The position numbers and the translations under genes are program-made. The notes under the pieces are model-generated. The model searched no databases and had not been told where the DNA came from. It saw only the letters and a program-made list of their open reading frames with translations. Source: Exiguobacterium sp. RIT594 (GTDB lineage: Bacteria; Bacillota; Bacilli; Exiguobacteriales; Exiguobacteriaceae). Taken from it: a stretch of 64,000 nucleotides of DNA. Of the stretch, positions 24,564 through 38,413 are shown piece after piece. The stretch is from contig NZ_QPKF01000001.1 of the NCBI RefSeq assembly GCF_003339585.1, positions 496,001 through 560,000 of the forward strand. The letters run 5' to 3'. The stretch's first letter is position 1; the number at the start of each line of letters is the position of its first letter.

Positions 24564-25374
24564 AGATTTTTTAGTGGAAGATATCGGTCGTCAGGACGTG
24601 ACGAGTGAAGTGTGTCTGATTGGCGATGAACAAGGAACCGGTCAATTCATGGCGAAAGAGTCCGGTATTTTTTGCGGAGAAGCTGTATTGGGCGAATTGG
24701 CCCGACTGCTCGAAGTTGAACACGAAACGATCGTCCGGGACGGACAACCAATTTCCCGCGGACAAGTAGTCGCGAAATGGTCCGGTCGCCTGCAGGCGAT
24801 TCTGACGGGAGAGCGGGTCGCTTTAAATCTCATTCAACGAACGTCGGGAATTGCGACCTTGACGCACCGGGCTGTAAGTCTTGTCGATGGGAAAGTCCGG
24901 ATTGCCGATACACGGAAAACAACACCGGGTCTCCGGATGCTTGAAAAACATGCAGTTCGGATCGGGGGCGGATTTAATCACCGCGGTCGACTCGATGATG
25001 CCGTCATGATCAAAGATAATCACATCACCGTCGCCGGTTCAATTACAGCTGCCGTCAGTCGGGCGAAGGCACAAGTCGGTCACACGACACCGATTGAGGT
25101 GGAGGTCGAGACAAGTGAAGAGGTCAAGGAAGCAGTCGCAGCCGGTGTCGATATCATCATGCTCGACAACCGAACACCGGAAGAGATCAAGTTGTTCCGG
25201 TCATGGATTCCGCGAACGATTACGGTCGAAGTATCAGGCGGAATCACACTGGATACGTTACCGGCATATGGTGAGTGCGGAGCAGATTATATCTCACTTG
25301 GTGCATTGACCCATTCGGCACCGGCGTTAGACATCAGTATGAAAATTGCGGGAGGAAAAAAAGATGAGTCTTAA
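24532..25374 (+). CDS. nadC: Nicotinate-nucleotide pyrophosphorylase (carboxylating)
   Basis: NadC converts quinolinate and PRPP to nicotinate mononucleotide, the step after NadA. The 280-residue protein has [11 protein letters not shown], the substrate-binding [38 protein letters not shown] and [10 protein letters not shown], all typical. Its start lies inside nadB behind AAAAGGAG; its end overlaps nadA. Confidence 0.98.
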   Translation: MNKWYLRRQLEDFLVEDIGRQDVTSEVCLIGDEQGTGQFMAKESGIFCGEAVLGELARLLEVEHETIVRDGQPISRGQVVAKWSGRLQAILTGERVALNLIQRTSGIATLTHRAVSLVDGKVRIADTRKTTPGLRMLEKHAVRIGGGFNHRGRLDDAVMIKDNHITVAGSITAAVSRAKAQVGHTTPIEVEVETSEEVKEAVAAGVDIIMLDNRTPEEIKLFRSWIPRTITVEVSGGITLDTLPAYGECGADYISLGALTHSAPALDISMKIAGGKKDES

Positions 25375-26461
25375 TTTATTTACAGAGCAAGGGATTCCGA
25401 GAACATACTTAGAAAAAACAGATGCAGAATTAGTGGCAATCATCGAAGGGGTCAAACAGCGGATGGGATCAAGGCTATTTTTACCGGCGCATCATTATCA
25501 AAAAGATGAGGTCGTTCAGTTTGCGGATGCAACAGGAGATTCACTCCAACTCGCGCAAGTGGCGAAACAGATGACGGATGCCGACTATACAGTTTTTTGC
25601 GGTGTTCATTTCATGGCAGAGACGGCGGATATGCTGACGGATCAACAGCATACGGTCGTCTTGCCGGATATGCGGGCCGGCTGTTCAATGGCTGATATGG
25701 CGAACGGCTTTCAGACGGAACGGGCATATGGCGTGTTGACGAACCGGTTGGGACGATCGATTCTCCCGTTGACGTATGTCAATTCAACAGCTGAAATCAA
25801 AGCGTTTGTCGGTCGTCACGGCGGAGCAACCGTTACTTCCTCGAATGCAGTTCGAATGGTCGAGTGGGCACTTGCTGAACGCGACATCCTCTTCTTCCTG
25901 CCCGATCAACATCTCGGACGGAATACGGCGCATGCCTTGGGAATTCCGCTCGAACAGATGGCTGTCTGGGATCCGATTACCGATCAGTTGGTGTTTGACG
26001 GATCGGATGAGGACATCCGGGTCGTACTGTGGAAGGGACATTGTTCTGTTCATGAGAAGTTCACGGTCGAACAGATTGAGCAGTTCCGTAAAGCAGATCC
26101 CGAACGGAAAATTCTTGTTCACCCGGAATGTTCCTTTGAAGTCGTCGCAGCGTCAGATTTGAATGGTTCGACAGCGTATATCATTGATCAAATCAGACAG
26201 GCGGAACCTGGAACGAAGTGGGCCATCGGGACAGAAATGAACTTAGTCCAACGGCTGGCAAAAGATTATCCGGAACTCGACATCGTGTCCTTGAATCCAT
26301 TCATGTGTCCGTGTCTGACGATGAACCGGATTGATTTACCGCACCTCGCCTGGTCACTCGAACAAATTGAATCCGGTCAGCCGGTCAATGTCATCACCGT
26401 CGATCCGGAAACGACACGCTATGCAGTCCTCGCACTCGAACGGATGCTGGAACGCTCGTAA
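25364..26461 (+). CDS. nadA: Quinolinate synthase NadA
   Basis: NadA condenses iminoaspartate with dihydroxyacetone phosphate to quinolinate using a 4Fe-4S cluster. The 365-residue protein has Cys in the positions expected for cluster ligands ([32 protein letters not shown]), plus [12 protein letters not shown] and [16 protein letters not shown] 25364 follows GGGAGGAA; the in-frame TTG at 25346 overlaps that site. The order nadB-nadC-nadA follows Bacillus. Confidence 0.97.
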   Translation: MSLNLFTEQGIPRTYLEKTDAELVAIIEGVKQRMGSRLFLPAHHYQKDEVVQFADATGDSLQLAQVAKQMTDADYTVFCGVHFMAETADMLTDQQHTVVLPDMRAGCSMADMANGFQTERAYGVLTNRLGRSILPLTYVNSTAEIKAFVGRHGGATVTSSNAVRMVEWALAERDILFFLPDQHLGRNTAHALGIPLEQMAVWDPITDQLVFDGSDEDIRVVLWKGHCSVHEKFTVEQIEQFRKADPERKILVHPECSFEVVAASDLNGSTAYIIDQIRQAEPGTKWAIGTEMNLVQRLAKDYPELDIVSLNPFMCPCLTMNRIDLPHLAWSLEQIESGQPVNVITVDPETTRYAVLALERMLERS

Positions 26462-26503
26462 CAGTACGAAAAGTAAAGCGGGCTCGAACAATTCACGCAC
26501 TAC

Positions 26504-26541
26504 GAAACAGGGCAACGGAATGCGACATCCGTTGCTCTGTT
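26504..26541 (+). terminator. Terminator after nadA
   Basis: GAAACAGGGCAACGGAATG with its complement, then seven T. It ends the nad operon. Confidence 0.9.
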
Positions 26542-26610
26542 TCATTTTTTTGAGAGAAGTAGAATACGCAAATTTCCATCGTGACAGTCTCAGTTATGGA
26601 GAATTACGTT

Positions 26611-26640
26611 TTGAAGAGCCTCCTCGTTATATGCTACAAT
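26611..26640 (+). promoter_or_regulatory. Promoter of ruvAB-queA-tgt
   Basis: TTGAAG (26611-26616), 18 bp, TACAAT (26635-26640) with an upstream TG (extended -10). It lies 38 bp before ruvA. Confidence 0.65.
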
Positions 26641-26677
26641 AACACGAGAGTTTGTTAATGGATGGGAGCGTTCAAAA

Positions 26678-27271
26678 GTGATAGAATTCGTACGCGGCGA
26701 AGTCGCTTATGTCTGTGCGGAATTCGTGACGATCGAGGTCGGGGGGATTGGCTACAAAATCGTAGCACCGAACCCGTTTTTTTATCGGACCGGAGACGAA
26801 CAGGTTATCGTATATACGTATCATTATGTCAGAGAAGACCAGGAAGTCTTGTTCGGATTCCGTTCAAGACGTGAACGGGCGCTGTTTACGAAATTGCTTG
26901 GCGTAACAGGGATTGGTCCTAAAGGATCACTTGCCATCGTGGCGTCAGGAGATGTCGATGCGCTTGTTGAAGCAATCGAGCAGGAGAAGGAAAGTTATTT
27001 GATTAAGTTCCCGGGTGTCGGTAAAAAGACAGCGAAGCAGATGACGCTTGATTTAAAAGGGAAACTGGCTGAGCTCGCACCGGACTATATTCCAAGTGAA
27101 GGATTATTTGCCCAGGGAAATGCGGAATTGAATGAAGCATGTGAAGCCTTGACGGCACTCGGATACAGTGAACGGGAAGTCGAGAAAGTCAAAAAAGCAC
27201 TTCAAGGTGAAGTGTTGTCGACGGACCAATATGTGAAGCGGGCGTTGCAGTTGTTATTGAATGTGAGGTGA
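26678..27271 (+). CDS. ruvA: Holliday junction DNA helicase subunit RuvA
   Basis: RuvA forms tetramers that grip the Holliday junction and load RuvB. The 197-residue protein has the OB fold ([12 protein letters not shown]), paired HhH motifs ([16 protein letters not shown] and [13 protein letters not shown]) and the C-terminal RuvB-binding domain ([16 protein letters not shown]). GTG start. ruvB follows by 4 bp. No ruvC is here; RuvX or RecU is the expected resolvase in this group. Confidence 0.97.
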   Translation: MIEFVRGEVAYVCAEFVTIEVGGIGYKIVAPNPFFYRTGDEQVIVYTYHYVREDQEVLFGFRSRRERALFTKLLGVTGIGPKGSLAIVASGDVDALVEAIEQEKESYLIKFPGVGKKTAKQMTLDLKGKLAELAPDYIPSEGLFAQGNAELNEACEALTALGYSEREVEKVKKALQGEVLSTDQYVKRALQLLLNVR

Positions 27272-27275
27272 GAAC

Positions 27276-28271
27276 GTGGAAGAACGGATTTTGTCAGAAT
27301 CCGCACATGCGGAAGATCAGGAAGAGTGGAGTTTACGTCCTCAGACACTGGATCAGTACATTGGTCAGGAAAAGGCGAAAGGCAACTTGAGTGTCTTTAT
27401 CCAAGCGGCAAAAATCCGTCAGGAAACACTGGATCACGTGCTTTTATACGGTCCTCCCGGTCTTGGGAAGACGACACTTGCGACAATCATTGCCAACGAG
27501 ATGGGCGTCGGCATCAAGACGACAGCCGGCCCGGCGATTGAACGGCCGGGGGATCTCGCGGCAATTTTGTCTTCGCTTGAACCGGGAGACGTCTTGTTTA
27601 TTGACGAAATTCACCGGTTGAGCCGGTCGATTGAGGAGATTCTTTATCCGGCGATGGAAGACTATTGTCTTGATATCGTCATCGGTCAAGGGGAGTTGGC
27701 ACGCAGCGTACGGATTGATTTGCCGCCGTTTACGCTAGTCGGAGCAACGACACGGGCAGGCATGTTGTCGGCTCCGCTTCGTGACCGCTTTGGTGTGACG
27801 CTGAAACTGGAGTACTATACGATGCCGGAACTGTCGGCGATTGTCACACGGACATCCCGTTTGTTTGGCTTTGAAGCAGACCGGATGGCAGCAGAAGCCA
27901 TTGCGCTTCGTTCCCGCGGGACACCACGGGTTGCCAACCGTTTGTTACGGCGTGTCCGTGATTTTGCACAAGTCGCGCATCAGACCGCAATCGACGCGAC
28001 ACTTGCGACGAGTGCCCTCGATCGTTTACATGTCGATGCGCTTGGACTGGATGATGTCGATCACCGTCTGTTACGTTCGCTTGCCGAACGTTTTGCCGGT
28101 GGACCGGTGGGCCTTGAGACGATTGCGGCGACGATCGGCGAAGATGCTCAGACGATTGAAGACGTCTATGAACCTTATTTGCTTCAACAAGGTTTTTTAC
28201 AACGGACACCACGCGGTCGTGTCTTGACGCCGTTTGCGCGGCAACATTTAGGATTGAAAGAAGGAAACTAA
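27276..28271 (+). CDS. ruvB: Holliday junction DNA helicase RuvB
   Basis: RuvB is the AAA+ ring motor for branch migration. The 331-residue protein has [16 protein letters not shown], Walker [10 protein letters not shown], Walker [10 protein letters not shown], sensor 1 [11 protein letters not shown] with the Arg finger region, and the C-terminal winged helix ([16 protein letters not shown]). GTG start. It is 2 bp from queA. Confidence 0.98.
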   Translation: MEERILSESAHAEDQEEWSLRPQTLDQYIGQEKAKGNLSVFIQAAKIRQETLDHVLLYGPPGLGKTTLATIIANEMGVGIKTTAGPAIERPGDLAAILSSLEPGDVLFIDEIHRLSRSIEEILYPAMEDYCLDIVIGQGELARSVRIDLPPFTLVGATTRAGMLSAPLRDRFGVTLKLEYYTMPELSAIVTRTSRLFGFEADRMAAEAIALRSRGTPRVANRLLRRVRDFAQVAHQTAIDATLATSALDRLHVDALGLDDVDHRLLRSLAERFAGGPVGLETIAATIGEDAQTIEDVYEPYLLQQGFLQRTPRGRVLTPFARQHLGLKEGN

Positions 28272-28273
28272 AG

Positions 28274-30459
<2,186 letters not shown>

Positions 30460-30467
30460 TAAATGGT

Positions 30468-30497
30468 CTGACAATTCCATTCTTTTTACGGTATAAT
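30468..30497 (+). promoter_or_regulatory. Promoter of yajC
   Basis: CTGACA (30468-30473), 18 bp, then a perfect TATAAT (30492-30497), between tgt and yajC. Confidence 0.65.
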
Positions 30498-30530
30498 GAA
30501 CGTGATTTGAATGAAAAGGAGCTGACTCAG

Positions 30531-30821
30531 ATGCAACAACTATTGACTTTCCTCCCGATGATCTTGATCTTCGTGGTGTTTTATTTCTTGTTGATTCGTC
30601 CACAGAACAAACGCCAGAAGCAAGTGCGTGAGATGCAAACCCAATTATCACGCGGTGACTCGATCGTAACGATCGGTGGCCTTCATGGGGTCGTACAAAA
30701 AGTAGATGAGACAACCGTCACATTGAAGTCGGGTAACGCGCAATTGACGTTTAACCGTAGTGCGGTCGCAGAAGTTACGAAAAAAACTACGACTGTCATG
30801 GACGACGAAATCGTCGAATAA
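30531..30821 (+). CDS. yajC: Preprotein translocase subunit YajC
   Basis: The 96-residue protein has one N-terminal membrane helix with FLPMILIFVVFYFLLIRPQNK followed at once by the basic RPQNKR motif, then a small soluble domain (LSRGDSIVTIGGLHGVV). YajC associates with SecDF and YidC at the Sec channel. The ATG at 30531 follows AAAGGAG; the TTG at 30507 lies before it and is rejected. A terminator separates yajC from secD. Confidence 0.95.
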   Translation: MQQLLTFLPMILIFVVFYFLLIRPQNKRQKQVREMQTQLSRGDSIVTIGGLHGVVQKVDETTVTLKSGNAQLTFNRSAVAEVTKKTTTVMDDEIVE

Positions 30822-30827
30822 GGCTCG

Positions 30828-30861
30828 AAAAAGACGCTTTCCGAATTCGGAAGCGTCTTTT
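30828..30861 (+). terminator. Terminator after yajC
   Basis: AAAAGACGCTTTCCG with its complement and a T-rich tail. secD must therefore have its own promoter in the 113 bp that follow; I could not place it with confidence. Confidence 0.85.
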
Positions 30862-30974
30862 CTGTTTATATATGAGAAAAACGATTGCTAAGATTACCAA
30901 TTCTTATGTAAGCTAGGATAGGATAAGAAAGTTGTCTGAAAATATACAGGGATTGAGAGAAAGGACAATGTAGC

Positions 30975-32279
30975 ATGATTAAGAAGGGAAAACTGGCCAC
31001 GTTCTTCATTATCGTCGCCGCGCTGCTCGTTTTGATTGGCACGACATCGAATTGGCTCTTAAAAGACACCAAACTCGGTCTAGACTTAAAAGGCGGATTT
31101 GAAGTCTTGTATGAAGTACAACCACTAAAAGAAGGCGATGTCATCGATTCCAATGCGATGAGCGCGACGCTGACGGCAATCGAAAACCGGGTTAACGTAC
31201 TGGGTGTTTCGGAACCGGACATCCGGATCGAAGGAGACAACCGGATTCGTGTTCAACTGGCAGGTGTCAAAAATCAAAGTGAAGCCCGTCAGATTTTATC
31301 CTCGACTGCCGAACTGTCATTCCGGGACATCAACGACAAAGTGTTACTTGATGGATCAGACTTAAAGGCAAAAGGAGCGAAAGTCGGATACGATCCGCAA
31401 ACAAACGCACCGCTCGTCGAACTGACAATGAAGTCGAAAGAAAAATTTTATGAAGTGACACAACAAGTGTCTAAAATGCAACCTCCTGCAAATCGTCTTG
31501 TCATTTGGCTCGACTATGAAAAAGGGGATACGTACGAAAAAGAGATTCAAAAAGAAAATTCAAAAATCGTCTCCGATGCTTCGGTCCAACAGCCGATCAA
31601 CTCGGATAAAGCCATCATCTCTGGTGGTGACATTACAGCAGAATACGGAAAACAACTATCGTCAATCCTGAATGCCGGAGCACTACCCGTCAAACTGGAT
31701 GAAATCTATTCGACGTCTGTCTCGGCCGCGTTTGGTCAAGATGCCCTCGATCAGACATTGTTTGCATCAATGATCGGTGTTGCAGCCGTCTTCCTCTTCA
31801 TGTTGCTGTTCTACCGGGTATCTGGTTTAGTGTCGATCATTACATTGTTGTTCTATATCTATCTCGTCATGATTTTCTTTAACGGGATTAATGCAGTCTT
31901 GACATTGCCGGGTATCGCTGCGCTCGTACTGGGTGTCGGGATGGCAGTTGATGCGAACATCATCACGGCAGAACGGATCAAAGATGAACTCCGAAGCGGG
32001 AAATCCGTCTTGTCCGCCTTTAAAGCCGGTAACCGCCGCTCATTTGGTACGATTCTTGATGCCAACTTGACGACGTTGATTTCAGCAGGCGTGTTGTATT
32101 ACTTCGGAACAAGTACCGTCAAAGGATTTGCCATCATGCTGATGGTCTCGATTGCCGTTACGTTCATCACGAATGTTTTCATCTCACGTTACTTGATGCA
32201 ACTTCTCGTCAGCAGCCGCTGGTTTGATAAGAAAAAAACCTGGTTTGGCGTAAAGGAGGATGAAATTCGTGAACTTTAA
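30975..32279 (+). CDS. secD: Protein translocase subunit SecD
   Basis: SecD uses the proton motive force to help exported proteins leave the Sec channel. The 434-residue protein has a first membrane helix, LGLDLKGGFEVLYEV (the D1 motif), a compact extracellular domain and five C-terminal helices with GVGMAVDANIITAERIKDEL. It is shorter than Gram-negative SecD. It overlaps secF by 11 bp, so the two halves are separate genes here; in Bacillus subtilis they are fused. Confidence 0.96.
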   Translation: MIKKGKLATFFIIVAALLVLIGTTSNWLLKDTKLGLDLKGGFEVLYEVQPLKEGDVIDSNAMSATLTAIENRVNVLGVSEPDIRIEGDNRIRVQLAGVKNQSEARQILSSTAELSFRDINDKVLLDGSDLKAKGAKVGYDPQTNAPLVELTMKSKEKFYEVTQQVSKMQPPANRLVIWLDYEKGDTYEKEIQKENSKIVSDASVQQPINSDKAIISGGDITAEYGKQLSSILNAGALPVKLDEIYSTSVSAAFGQDALDQTLFASMIGVAAVFLFMLLFYRVSGLVSIITLLFYIYLVMIFFNGINAVLTLPGIAALVLGVGMAVDANIITAERIKDELRSGKSVLSAFKAGNRRSFGTILDANLTTLISAGVLYYFGTSTVKGFAIMLMVSIAVTFITNVFISRYLMQLLVSSRWFDKKKTWFGVKEDEIREL

Positions 32280-33186
32280 TCCAACGAAATTTGATTATGT
32301 GAAGCATCGGAAAGTTTACTTTGCAATCACGATTGCGCTTGTAGTCATTTCGATTCTACTGTTGGCCTTCCGCGGCTTGAACCTCGGAATCGACTTTACA
32401 GAAGGAACACGCGTTGAAATTTCTTCAACGAACACGATCAAAGAAGCAGAGGTTCGTTCCGTCATTGAAGAGGCCGGAATTGATGCCGCTGAAATCAATG
32501 GTGTGCAATTCGCGCAAGGCGGAAAGCTCGCGAACGTGACGTTCGTCGGAGAATTCGATCAGGAGCAAATCTCGAAAATGAAACAAACGATTGAAGCAAA
32601 ATATAAAAAAGAACCAAGCATCTCGACAGTGTCGGCACAAGTCGGTCAGGAAATCGCCCGTAACGCGATTTATGCCGTCTTGCTGGCTTCACTCGGAATC
32701 GTTATTTACGTCTCGTTCCGTTTCCAACCGCTATACGGGATTGCGACTGTCCTTGCTTTGCTCCATGATGCGTTGATGATCATTGCCTTCTTCTCGTTGT
32801 TCCAGATTGAAGTTAATCTGTACTTCATCGCAGCGATTTTGACGATCATCGGTTATTCGGTCAATGATACGATTGTTACCTTTGACCGGGTCCGGGAAAA
32901 CTTGGGTCTTGCTGAAAAAGGTGGCCGTCAAGTGACGTTCAGTGAATTGTCGCATATCGTCAATGAATCGATTCAACAGACAATCATTCGTTCAATCAAC
33001 ACGGTCGTCACAGTCATCATGACGGCAGCGGCACTCTACATCTTCGGTAGTGAAGCGATCCGTGGATTCAGTCTTGCCTTACTCGTTGGTCTGATCATGG
33101 GCATGTATTCTTCGATCTTCATCGCAGCCCAACTGTGGCTCGTCATGAAAGGTCGGACGCTGAAATCAACAAAACAAGCCTCATAA
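32269..33186 (+). CDS. secF: Protein translocase subunit SecF
   Basis: The 305-residue protein has six membrane helices, LNLGIDFTEGTRVEI near the N-terminus and TIIGYSVNDTIVTFDRVREN, the SecF counterparts of the SecD motifs. The GTG at 32269 lies 9 bp from AAAGGAGG (32252-32259). The in-frame ATG at 32260 touches that site and is rejected. Confidence 0.96.
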   Translation: MNFNPTKFDYVKHRKVYFAITIALVVISILLLAFRGLNLGIDFTEGTRVEISSTNTIKEAEVRSVIEEAGIDAAEINGVQFAQGGKLANVTFVGEFDQEQISKMKQTIEAKYKKEPSISTVSAQVGQEIARNAIYAVLLASLGIVIYVSFRFQPLYGIATVLALLHDALMIIAFFSLFQIEVNLYFIAAILTIIGYSVNDTIVTFDRVRENLGLAEKGGRQVTFSELSHIVNESIQQTIIRSINTVVTVIMTAAALYIFGSEAIRGFSLALLVGLIMGMYSSIFIAAQLWLVMKGRTLKSTKQAS

Positions 33187-33190
33187 CCTG

Positions 33191-33224
33191 ACCCGTGTTA
33201 GCTATCGCTAACGCGGGTTTTGTT
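33191..33224 (+). terminator. Terminator after secF
   Basis: ACCCGTGTTAGC-TATC-GCTAACGCGGGT hairpin with a modest T tail. A TATAAT at 33226-33231 directly after it probably serves recJ, but its -35 is weak. Confidence 0.7.
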
Positions 33225-33255
33225 CTATAATGATGAAGTTGATTGGAGGGATTAG

Positions 33256-35565
33256 ATGTATCATTCAAAGAAAACATGGATCGATAAGCAAGTCGATTCC
33301 GTTAAAATAGACGAACTGGCTGGCCAGGTGAACGTTTCCCATCAAGTCGCACACTTGCTCGTGCAACGTGGCTTTGAGACAGCGGATCAAGCTAAAGCGT
33401 TTTTGGAAACCGATCAAATGGCGTTTCATGATCCGTTCCTGTTCCAGGACATGAACAAAGTAGTCGCCCGGATCCAGCAAGCGGCTGATGAAGGTGAGAT
33501 GATTTTGATTTACGGAGACTATGATGTCGACGGCGTCAGTTCCGCTGCGATTTTATGGCATGCGTTGATTGAAATCGGTGCGATGGCGGAATGCTACATT
33601 CCGAATCGGTTTACAGAAGGTTACGGACCAAACGAGGCAGCGTTCCGCTGGGCGGCAGAAGAAGGATTCGGTCTCGTCATCACAGTCGACTGCGGAATTT
33701 CCGGTATCGAGGAAGCCGCCGTCTTAAAAGAACTCGGCGTTGATTTAATCATTACCGATCACCATGAAGCAAAAGACGTCTTGCCGGACGCTTTCGCCAT
33801 GATTCATCCGGGTGTTGATTCCAATTACCCGTATTCGAAGCTTGCCGGTGCCGGTGTTGCCTTTAAGGTCGCCCATGCGTTATTGGGACGTGTGCCGGAA
33901 GAATTGCTTGATTTGGCTGTACTCGGAACGATTGCCGACTTAGTGCCGCTCGTCGGTGAAAACCGGTTGCTTGCAGCGAAAGGGATTGAAGCGTTAAATG
34001 CCAGTGAACGACCGGGTATTTTAGCGTTACGGAAAGTCTGCAGTCTCGTCGAAGACGAGTTGACGGAAGAGTCGGTCGGGTTTGCCTTCGGTCCCCGGAT
34101 CAATGCAGCCGGTCGACTCGACTCGGCGATGCCGGCGCTTGAGATGTTACTCGCGGAAACAATAGAAGAAGCCAGCCTGCTTGCAGAACAACTCGACCAA
34201 CAAAATAAACAACGGCAGGATATCGTCAAAAAGATTGCCGAAGAAGCGACCGACCTCGTGGAACAGCATTATCTGGCAGACCGTGTCTTAGTCGTCGATT
34301 CGGATCAATGGAATCCGGGTGTCGTCGGAATCGTAGCGTCCCGGCTTGTTGAAAAGTATCATCGACCTGTGATTCTTTTGTGTCATGATGCAGAAAAAGG
34401 GACGGCAAAAGGTTCTGGCCGTTCGATTGCCGCATTTGATCTCTTTGCCGAGTTGAATCAGTCGGCTGATATACTACCGCACTTCGGAGGACATCCGGCT
34501 GCTGCCGGAATGACATTGTCATCAGAAAACGTCAGTGTTTTACGGGAACGATTGAATGCCCAAGCGGCAAGTTTGCCGGAAGAAGCGTTCATCGCGACGA
34601 CAGAAATTGATTTACGCCTGAATGTTTCGGATGTCTCCATCGGCTTGATTGAAGAGATGGGACGACTCGCACCGTTCGGTATGGGGAATCCGTCACCGCG
34701 TGTCGTCGTGGAAGATGCCAGCATCCGAGACTTAAAACGGATTGGCCGTGATTTGACCCACCTGAAGGTTCTCGTGACCGACGGAAAGACCGAACTGGAT
34801 GGAATCGGATTCGGTTTTGGTGACGCCGTCGACGAAGTGTCATCACTCGCAGAAGTGTCGTTAATGGGGAGTCTGAATATCAATGAATGGAACGGTTTCC
34901 GTAAACCGCAACTGATGATTCAGGATTTAGCAGTCGTCGATTACCAACTGTTTGATTACCGTGGTGGCAAGAAACCGTTGACGGATGTGTTTGAACTTCC
35001 GCATGATACGACGACGTTTGTCGCCTTCTCGGAAGAAACACAAACCAAATATGCCGAGCGTACGCTAAATGGATCTGCTAAGGCAAACGTCGTCTTTTTG
35101 GATCTGCCGGAAGAAGAATCGGCCTTCTTGCCTTATTTGAACGAAGCCGAACGGATTTACTGTGCGTTTAAAGACGAAGGATACTATTTCGAGACGATTC
35201 CATCCCGGGAAGAATTTAAGCATTACTTTAATTACTTTGCGAAATGCCCCCGTGATGAGCTCCGAATTGGACTTGTTCGTTTGTCGAAATCGCGAAAATG
35301 GTCGAAACGTTCGATTAACTTTATGCATTCAGTGTTTTCGGAACTTGATTTTCTTGTTACAATGGAGGACGGGCTGCCGGGTGTGAACCCGAACGCTGAA
35401 AAACGAGACTTGACGGAAGCTGCGACGTACAAGCGTCATGAGGAACGTCAACGTCTTGAGCAACAATACATTTATTCGTCACTCGCTCAGTTGAAAGAGC
35501 GTTTTGATACTTTGGTAGAAGCGGCGAAGCAGGAGGAAATGACATGGAGTTCAAACAGCATATAA
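33256..35565 (+). CDS. recJ: Single-stranded-DNA 5'-3' exonuclease RecJ
   Basis: RecJ degrades single-stranded DNA in recombination and mismatch repair. The 769-residue protein has the DHH phosphoesterase core ([16 protein letters not shown]168-H169-H170 in TDHHEAKD), the DHHA1 domain ([24 protein letters not shown]), an OB fold (about 470-560) and the extra C-terminal domain typical of Firmicutes RecJ. It overlaps apt by 22 bp, as the two genes adjoin in Bacillus. Confidence 0.97.
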   Translation: MYHSKKTWIDKQVDSVKIDELAGQVNVSHQVAHLLVQRGFETADQAKAFLETDQMAFHDPFLFQDMNKVVARIQQAADEGEMILIYGDYDVDGVSSAAILWHALIEIGAMAECYIPNRFTEGYGPNEAAFRWAAEEGFGLVITVDCGISGIEEAAVLKELGVDLIITDHHEAKDVLPDAFAMIHPGVDSNYPYSKLAGAGVAFKVAHALLGRVPEELLDLAVLGTIADLVPLVGENRLLAAKGIEALNASERPGILALRKVCSLVEDELTEESVGFAFGPRINAAGRLDSAMPALEMLLAETIEEASLLAEQLDQQNKQRQDIVKKIAEEATDLVEQHYLADRVLVVDSDQWNPGVVGIVASRLVEKYHRPVILLCHDAEKGTAKGSGRSIAAFDLFAELNQSADILPHFGGHPAAAGMTLSSENVSVLRERLNAQAASLPEEAFIATTEIDLRLNVSDVSIGLIEEMGRLAPFGMGNPSPRVVVEDASIRDLKRIGRDLTHLKVLVTDGKTELDGIGFGFGDAVDEVSSLAEVSLMGSLNINEWNGFRKPQLMIQDLAVVDYQLFDYRGGKKPLTDVFELPHDTTTFVAFSEETQTKYAERTLNGSAKANVVFLDLPEEESAFLPYLNEAERIYCAFKDEGYYFETIPSREEFKHYFNYFAKCPRDELRIGLVRLSKSRKWSKRSINFMHSVFSELDFLVTMEDGLPGVNPNAEKRDLTEAATYKRHEERQRLEQQYIYSSLAQLKERFDTLVEAAKQEEMTWSSNSI

Positions 35566-36062
35566 AAGAGGTCGAAAACTGGCCGAAAGAAGGAATCAGT
35601 TTCAAAGATATCACATCCCTGATGCAAAACGGTCCTGCTTACAAGCAGTCGGTCGATGCCTTGATCGATTATGCCCGTAAACAAGGAGCGGACGTCATCG
35701 CTGGACCGGAAGCACGCGGATTTGTTGTCGGCTGCCCGGCAGCATACGCGATGGAAATCGGATTTGTACCTGTCCGTAAAGAAGGAAAATTACCACGTGA
35801 GACGGTCCGTGTCGAGTATGGCCTTGAGTACGGAAAAGATGTCTTGACGATGCATCACGATGCGATCCAACCAGGACAACGCGTCGTCATCCTGGATGAC
35901 CTACTGGCAACAGGCGGAACAATCGAAGCGACAATCAAAATGATCGAGCAACTTGGTGGAACGGTTGCCGGAATCGGATTCTTGATCGAGCTCGACGGTT
36001 TAGGTGGACGTGAAAAATTAGAAGGATACGATATTCTTTCCTTAATTCGTTACGCAGATTAA
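35544..36062 (+). CDS. apt: Adenine phosphoribosyltransferase
   Basis: Apt salvages adenine to AMP with PRPP. The 172-residue protein has the PRPP motif [29 protein letters not shown] and [12 protein letters not shown], the adenine-binding flap. Its start lies inside the end of recJ behind AGGAGG, and a terminator follows. Confidence 0.98.
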   Translation: MEFKQHIKEVENWPKEGISFKDITSLMQNGPAYKQSVDALIDYARKQGADVIAGPEARGFVVGCPAAYAMEIGFVPVRKEGKLPRETVRVEYGLEYGKDVLTMHHDAIQPGQRVVILDDLLATGGTIEATIKMIEQLGGTVAGIGFLIELDGLGGREKLEGYDILSLIRYAD

Positions 36063-36070
36063 TGAATCGC

Positions 36071-36110
36071 AAGTACCTTCCCGACAGTGGTCGGGGGGGT
36101 ATTTCTTTTT
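36071..36110 (+). terminator. Terminator after apt
   Basis: TACCTTCCCGAC pairs with GTCGGGGGGGTA, followed by a T-rich run. Confidence 0.8.
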
Positions 36111-36113
36111 ATT

Positions 36114-36142
36114 TTGACATATTATCAAAATTTCACGATAAT
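36114..36142 (+). promoter_or_regulatory. Promoter of rel-dtd
   Basis: A perfect TTGACA (36114-36119), 17 bp, then GATAAT (36137-36142), 60 bp before rel. Confidence 0.75.
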
Positions 36143-36201
36143 AGAGGATATATATTAGGGATTCAGCGTAATCAATCCCGGGGACTGGGTGAGGATAAGG
36201 G

Positions 36202-38400
36202 ATGACAAATAAACAAATCGTAAATGTAGAAGACCTTCTCGCTCGATGTGCGGAGTACATGACAGAGGCAGAAGTTAAAGATATCGAACGCGCCTATCAA
36301 TTCGCAAAAGACGAGCATGACGGACAATTTCGTCGATCGGGTGAACCTTACATCATTCACCCCGTTCAAGTAGCGGGGATACTAGTGGATATCGGTTTGG
36401 ATGCGACAACGATTGTTGCCGCGCTTCTTCATGATGTCGTCGAGGACACCGATATTACGCTGGAACAACTGACGGAACGATTTGGAGCAGATGTTACGAT
36501 GCTCGTCGATGGTGTGACGAAGCTTGGTAAAATCAAATACAAGTCGAAACGGGAAGAACTGGCTGAGAATCATCGGAAGATGTTCATCGCGATGGCCGAG
36601 GACATTCGGGTCATCTTGATCAAGCTGGCCGACCGTTTGCACAATATGCGGACTTTGCAACACATGGTCAAAGAGAAGCAAGTACAAAAAGCGGAAGAGA
36701 CACTTGAAATCTTTGCCCCGCTTGCTCATCGTCTCGGGATTTCGACGATCAAATGGGAACTGGAAGACATCAGTCTGCGTTATATCAACCCGCAACAGTA
36801 CTACCGGATCGTCTCGATGATGAAACAAAAGCGGACCGAACGGGAAGCACTCGTCACGTCTGTCATCGATGAAGTCAATGAGGTCCTGGAAGAAGTTGAG
36901 ATTGCAGCTGAGGTCGATGGTCGTCCAAAACATATTTATTCCATCTATAACAAGATGCAAAACTCGAAAAAAGAGTTCAGTGAGATTTATGACTTGATGG
37001 CGGTCCGAATCATCGTCGATTCGATCAAGGATTGTTATGCGGTGCTCGGAATTATTCATACGCAATATAAACCGATGCCCGGTCGCTTCAAGGATTATAT
37101 TGCGATGCCAAAACCGAATATGTACCAGTCGTTGCATACAACGGTCATCGGGCCGAAGGGTGAACCGCTTGAAGTGCAAATTCGGACACGCGATATGCAT
37201 TTCATCGCCGAGTACGGAATTGCCGCTCACTGGGCGTATAAAGAAGGAAAAGAGCAGGAAGCCAAATCAGGTTTTGAAGATAAAATTGCTCATTTCCGTG
37301 AAATCTTGGAACTCCAAAAAGATACGGCGGACGCGGAAGAATTCATGGAATCAGTCAAAGTCGATTTCTTCAGTGATATGTTATACGTCTTTACGCCAAA
37401 AGGAGACGTCATCGAGCTGCCGAAAGGTTCGGTCCCGATTGATTACGCGTACCGGATTCATACAGAAATCGGTCACCGGACAATCGGTGCCAAAGTCAAC
37501 GGACGGATGGTGCCGATTGACTATAAATTGAAGACCGGTGACATCATTGAAATCGTCACATCCAAACACAGTTATGGTCCAAGCAAAGACTGGCTGAAAA
37601 TTTGTGTGTCGAGTCAGGCGAAAAATAAAATCCGTCAATGGTTCAAACGCCAGCAACGGGAAGAAAATGTCTCAAAGGGCCGCGAATTAATTGAGGCGGA
37701 AGTGAAGAAACTCGGTTTCGAGCCAAAAGACGTCATCAATGAAAAGACGCTCGAAGACGTGACACGGAAGTTTAACTTCGGTCAGGAAGAAGATATGTAT
37801 GCGGCAGTCGGCTATCATGGACTGACCGCGGCTCAAGTCGCCCATAAATTGACGGAAAAATTGCGCAAAGACAAAGAATCGAAGAATATGGAATTAAACG
37901 AAGCCATCAGCGGGATGAAGACATTTGACCGGCCGCAGAAACAGAATCCGGAAGGGGTTCGCGTCAAAGGGATCGACAATATGTTAGTCCGCATGAGTCG
38001 TTGCTGTAATCCGGTTCCGGGTGACGACATCGTCGGCTATATCACCCGTGGCCGCGGGGTTTCGATTCACCGGTCCGATTGTCTGAACGTCATTCATGAA
38101 CAGAATCCGGAACGGTTGCTTGAAGTCGAATGGGAACACGAAGGAAAAACAGTCAAGAGTTATAACGTCGAAATCGAAATCTCCGGTTTTGACCGGGCAG
38201 GTCTGTTAAATGACGTTCTCCAATCGGTATCCGCGATGAATACGAATATCGTAGCCGTCAGCGGGAAGGGAAACGACAGCAAACAGGCGAAGATTTCAAT
38301 GACGATTGCAATCGACAACGTCAACCATTTGCAAAAGGTCGTTGATCGGATTAAACAAATATCAGACGTCTATGCGGTGCATCGCGTCATGATGACATAA
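36202..38400 (+). CDS. rel: Bifunctional (p)ppGpp synthetase/hydrolase Rel
   Basis: This is the long RSH enzyme that makes and degrades the alarmone (p)ppGpp on idle ribosomes. The 732-residue protein has an intact hydrolase HD domain ([12 protein letters not shown]77-D78 in LLHDVVEDT), so it should be bifunctional; then the synthetase domain ([26 protein letters not shown]), TGS ([14 protein letters not shown]), a zinc-finger segment ([19 protein letters not shown]) and a C-terminal ACT domain. It has a good promoter and is followed by dtd after 13 bp. Confidence 0.98.
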   Translation: MTNKQIVNVEDLLARCAEYMTEAEVKDIERAYQFAKDEHDGQFRRSGEPYIIHPVQVAGILVDIGLDATTIVAALLHDVVEDTDITLEQLTERFGADVTMLVDGVTKLGKIKYKSKREELAENHRKMFIAMAEDIRVILIKLADRLHNMRTLQHMVKEKQVQKAEETLEIFAPLAHRLGISTIKWELEDISLRYINPQQYYRIVSMMKQKRTEREALVTSVIDEVNEVLEEVEIAAEVDGRPKHIYSIYNKMQNSKKEFSEIYDLMAVRIIVDSIKDCYAVLGIIHTQYKPMPGRFKDYIAMPKPNMYQSLHTTVIGPKGEPLEVQIRTRDMHFIAEYGIAAHWAYKEGKEQEAKSGFEDKIAHFREILELQKDTADAEEFMESVKVDFFSDMLYVFTPKGDVIELPKGSVPIDYAYRIHTEIGHRTIGAKVNGRMVPIDYKLKTGDIIEIVTSKHSYGPSKDWLKICVSSQAKNKIRQWFKRQQREENVSKGRELIEAEVKKLGFEPKDVINEKTLEDVTRKFNFGQEEDMYAAVGYHGLTAAQVAHKLTEKLRKDKESKNMELNEAISGMKTFDRPQKQNPEGVRVKGIDNMLVRMSRCCNPVPGDDIVGYITRGRGVSIHRSDCLNVIHEQNPERLLEVEWEHEGKTVKSYNVEIEISGFDRAGLLNDVLQSVSAMNTNIVAVSGKGNDSKQAKISMTIAIDNVNHLQKVVDRIKQISDVYAVHRVMMT

Positions 38401-38413
38401 GGAGCGGATAGAA

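Noticed and set aside
36382-37230. 282-codon open frame on the minus strand inside rel
   Set aside because: It is antisense to conserved synthetase coding sequence, shows no family motif and has no ribosome site; it is a codon-bias shadow.
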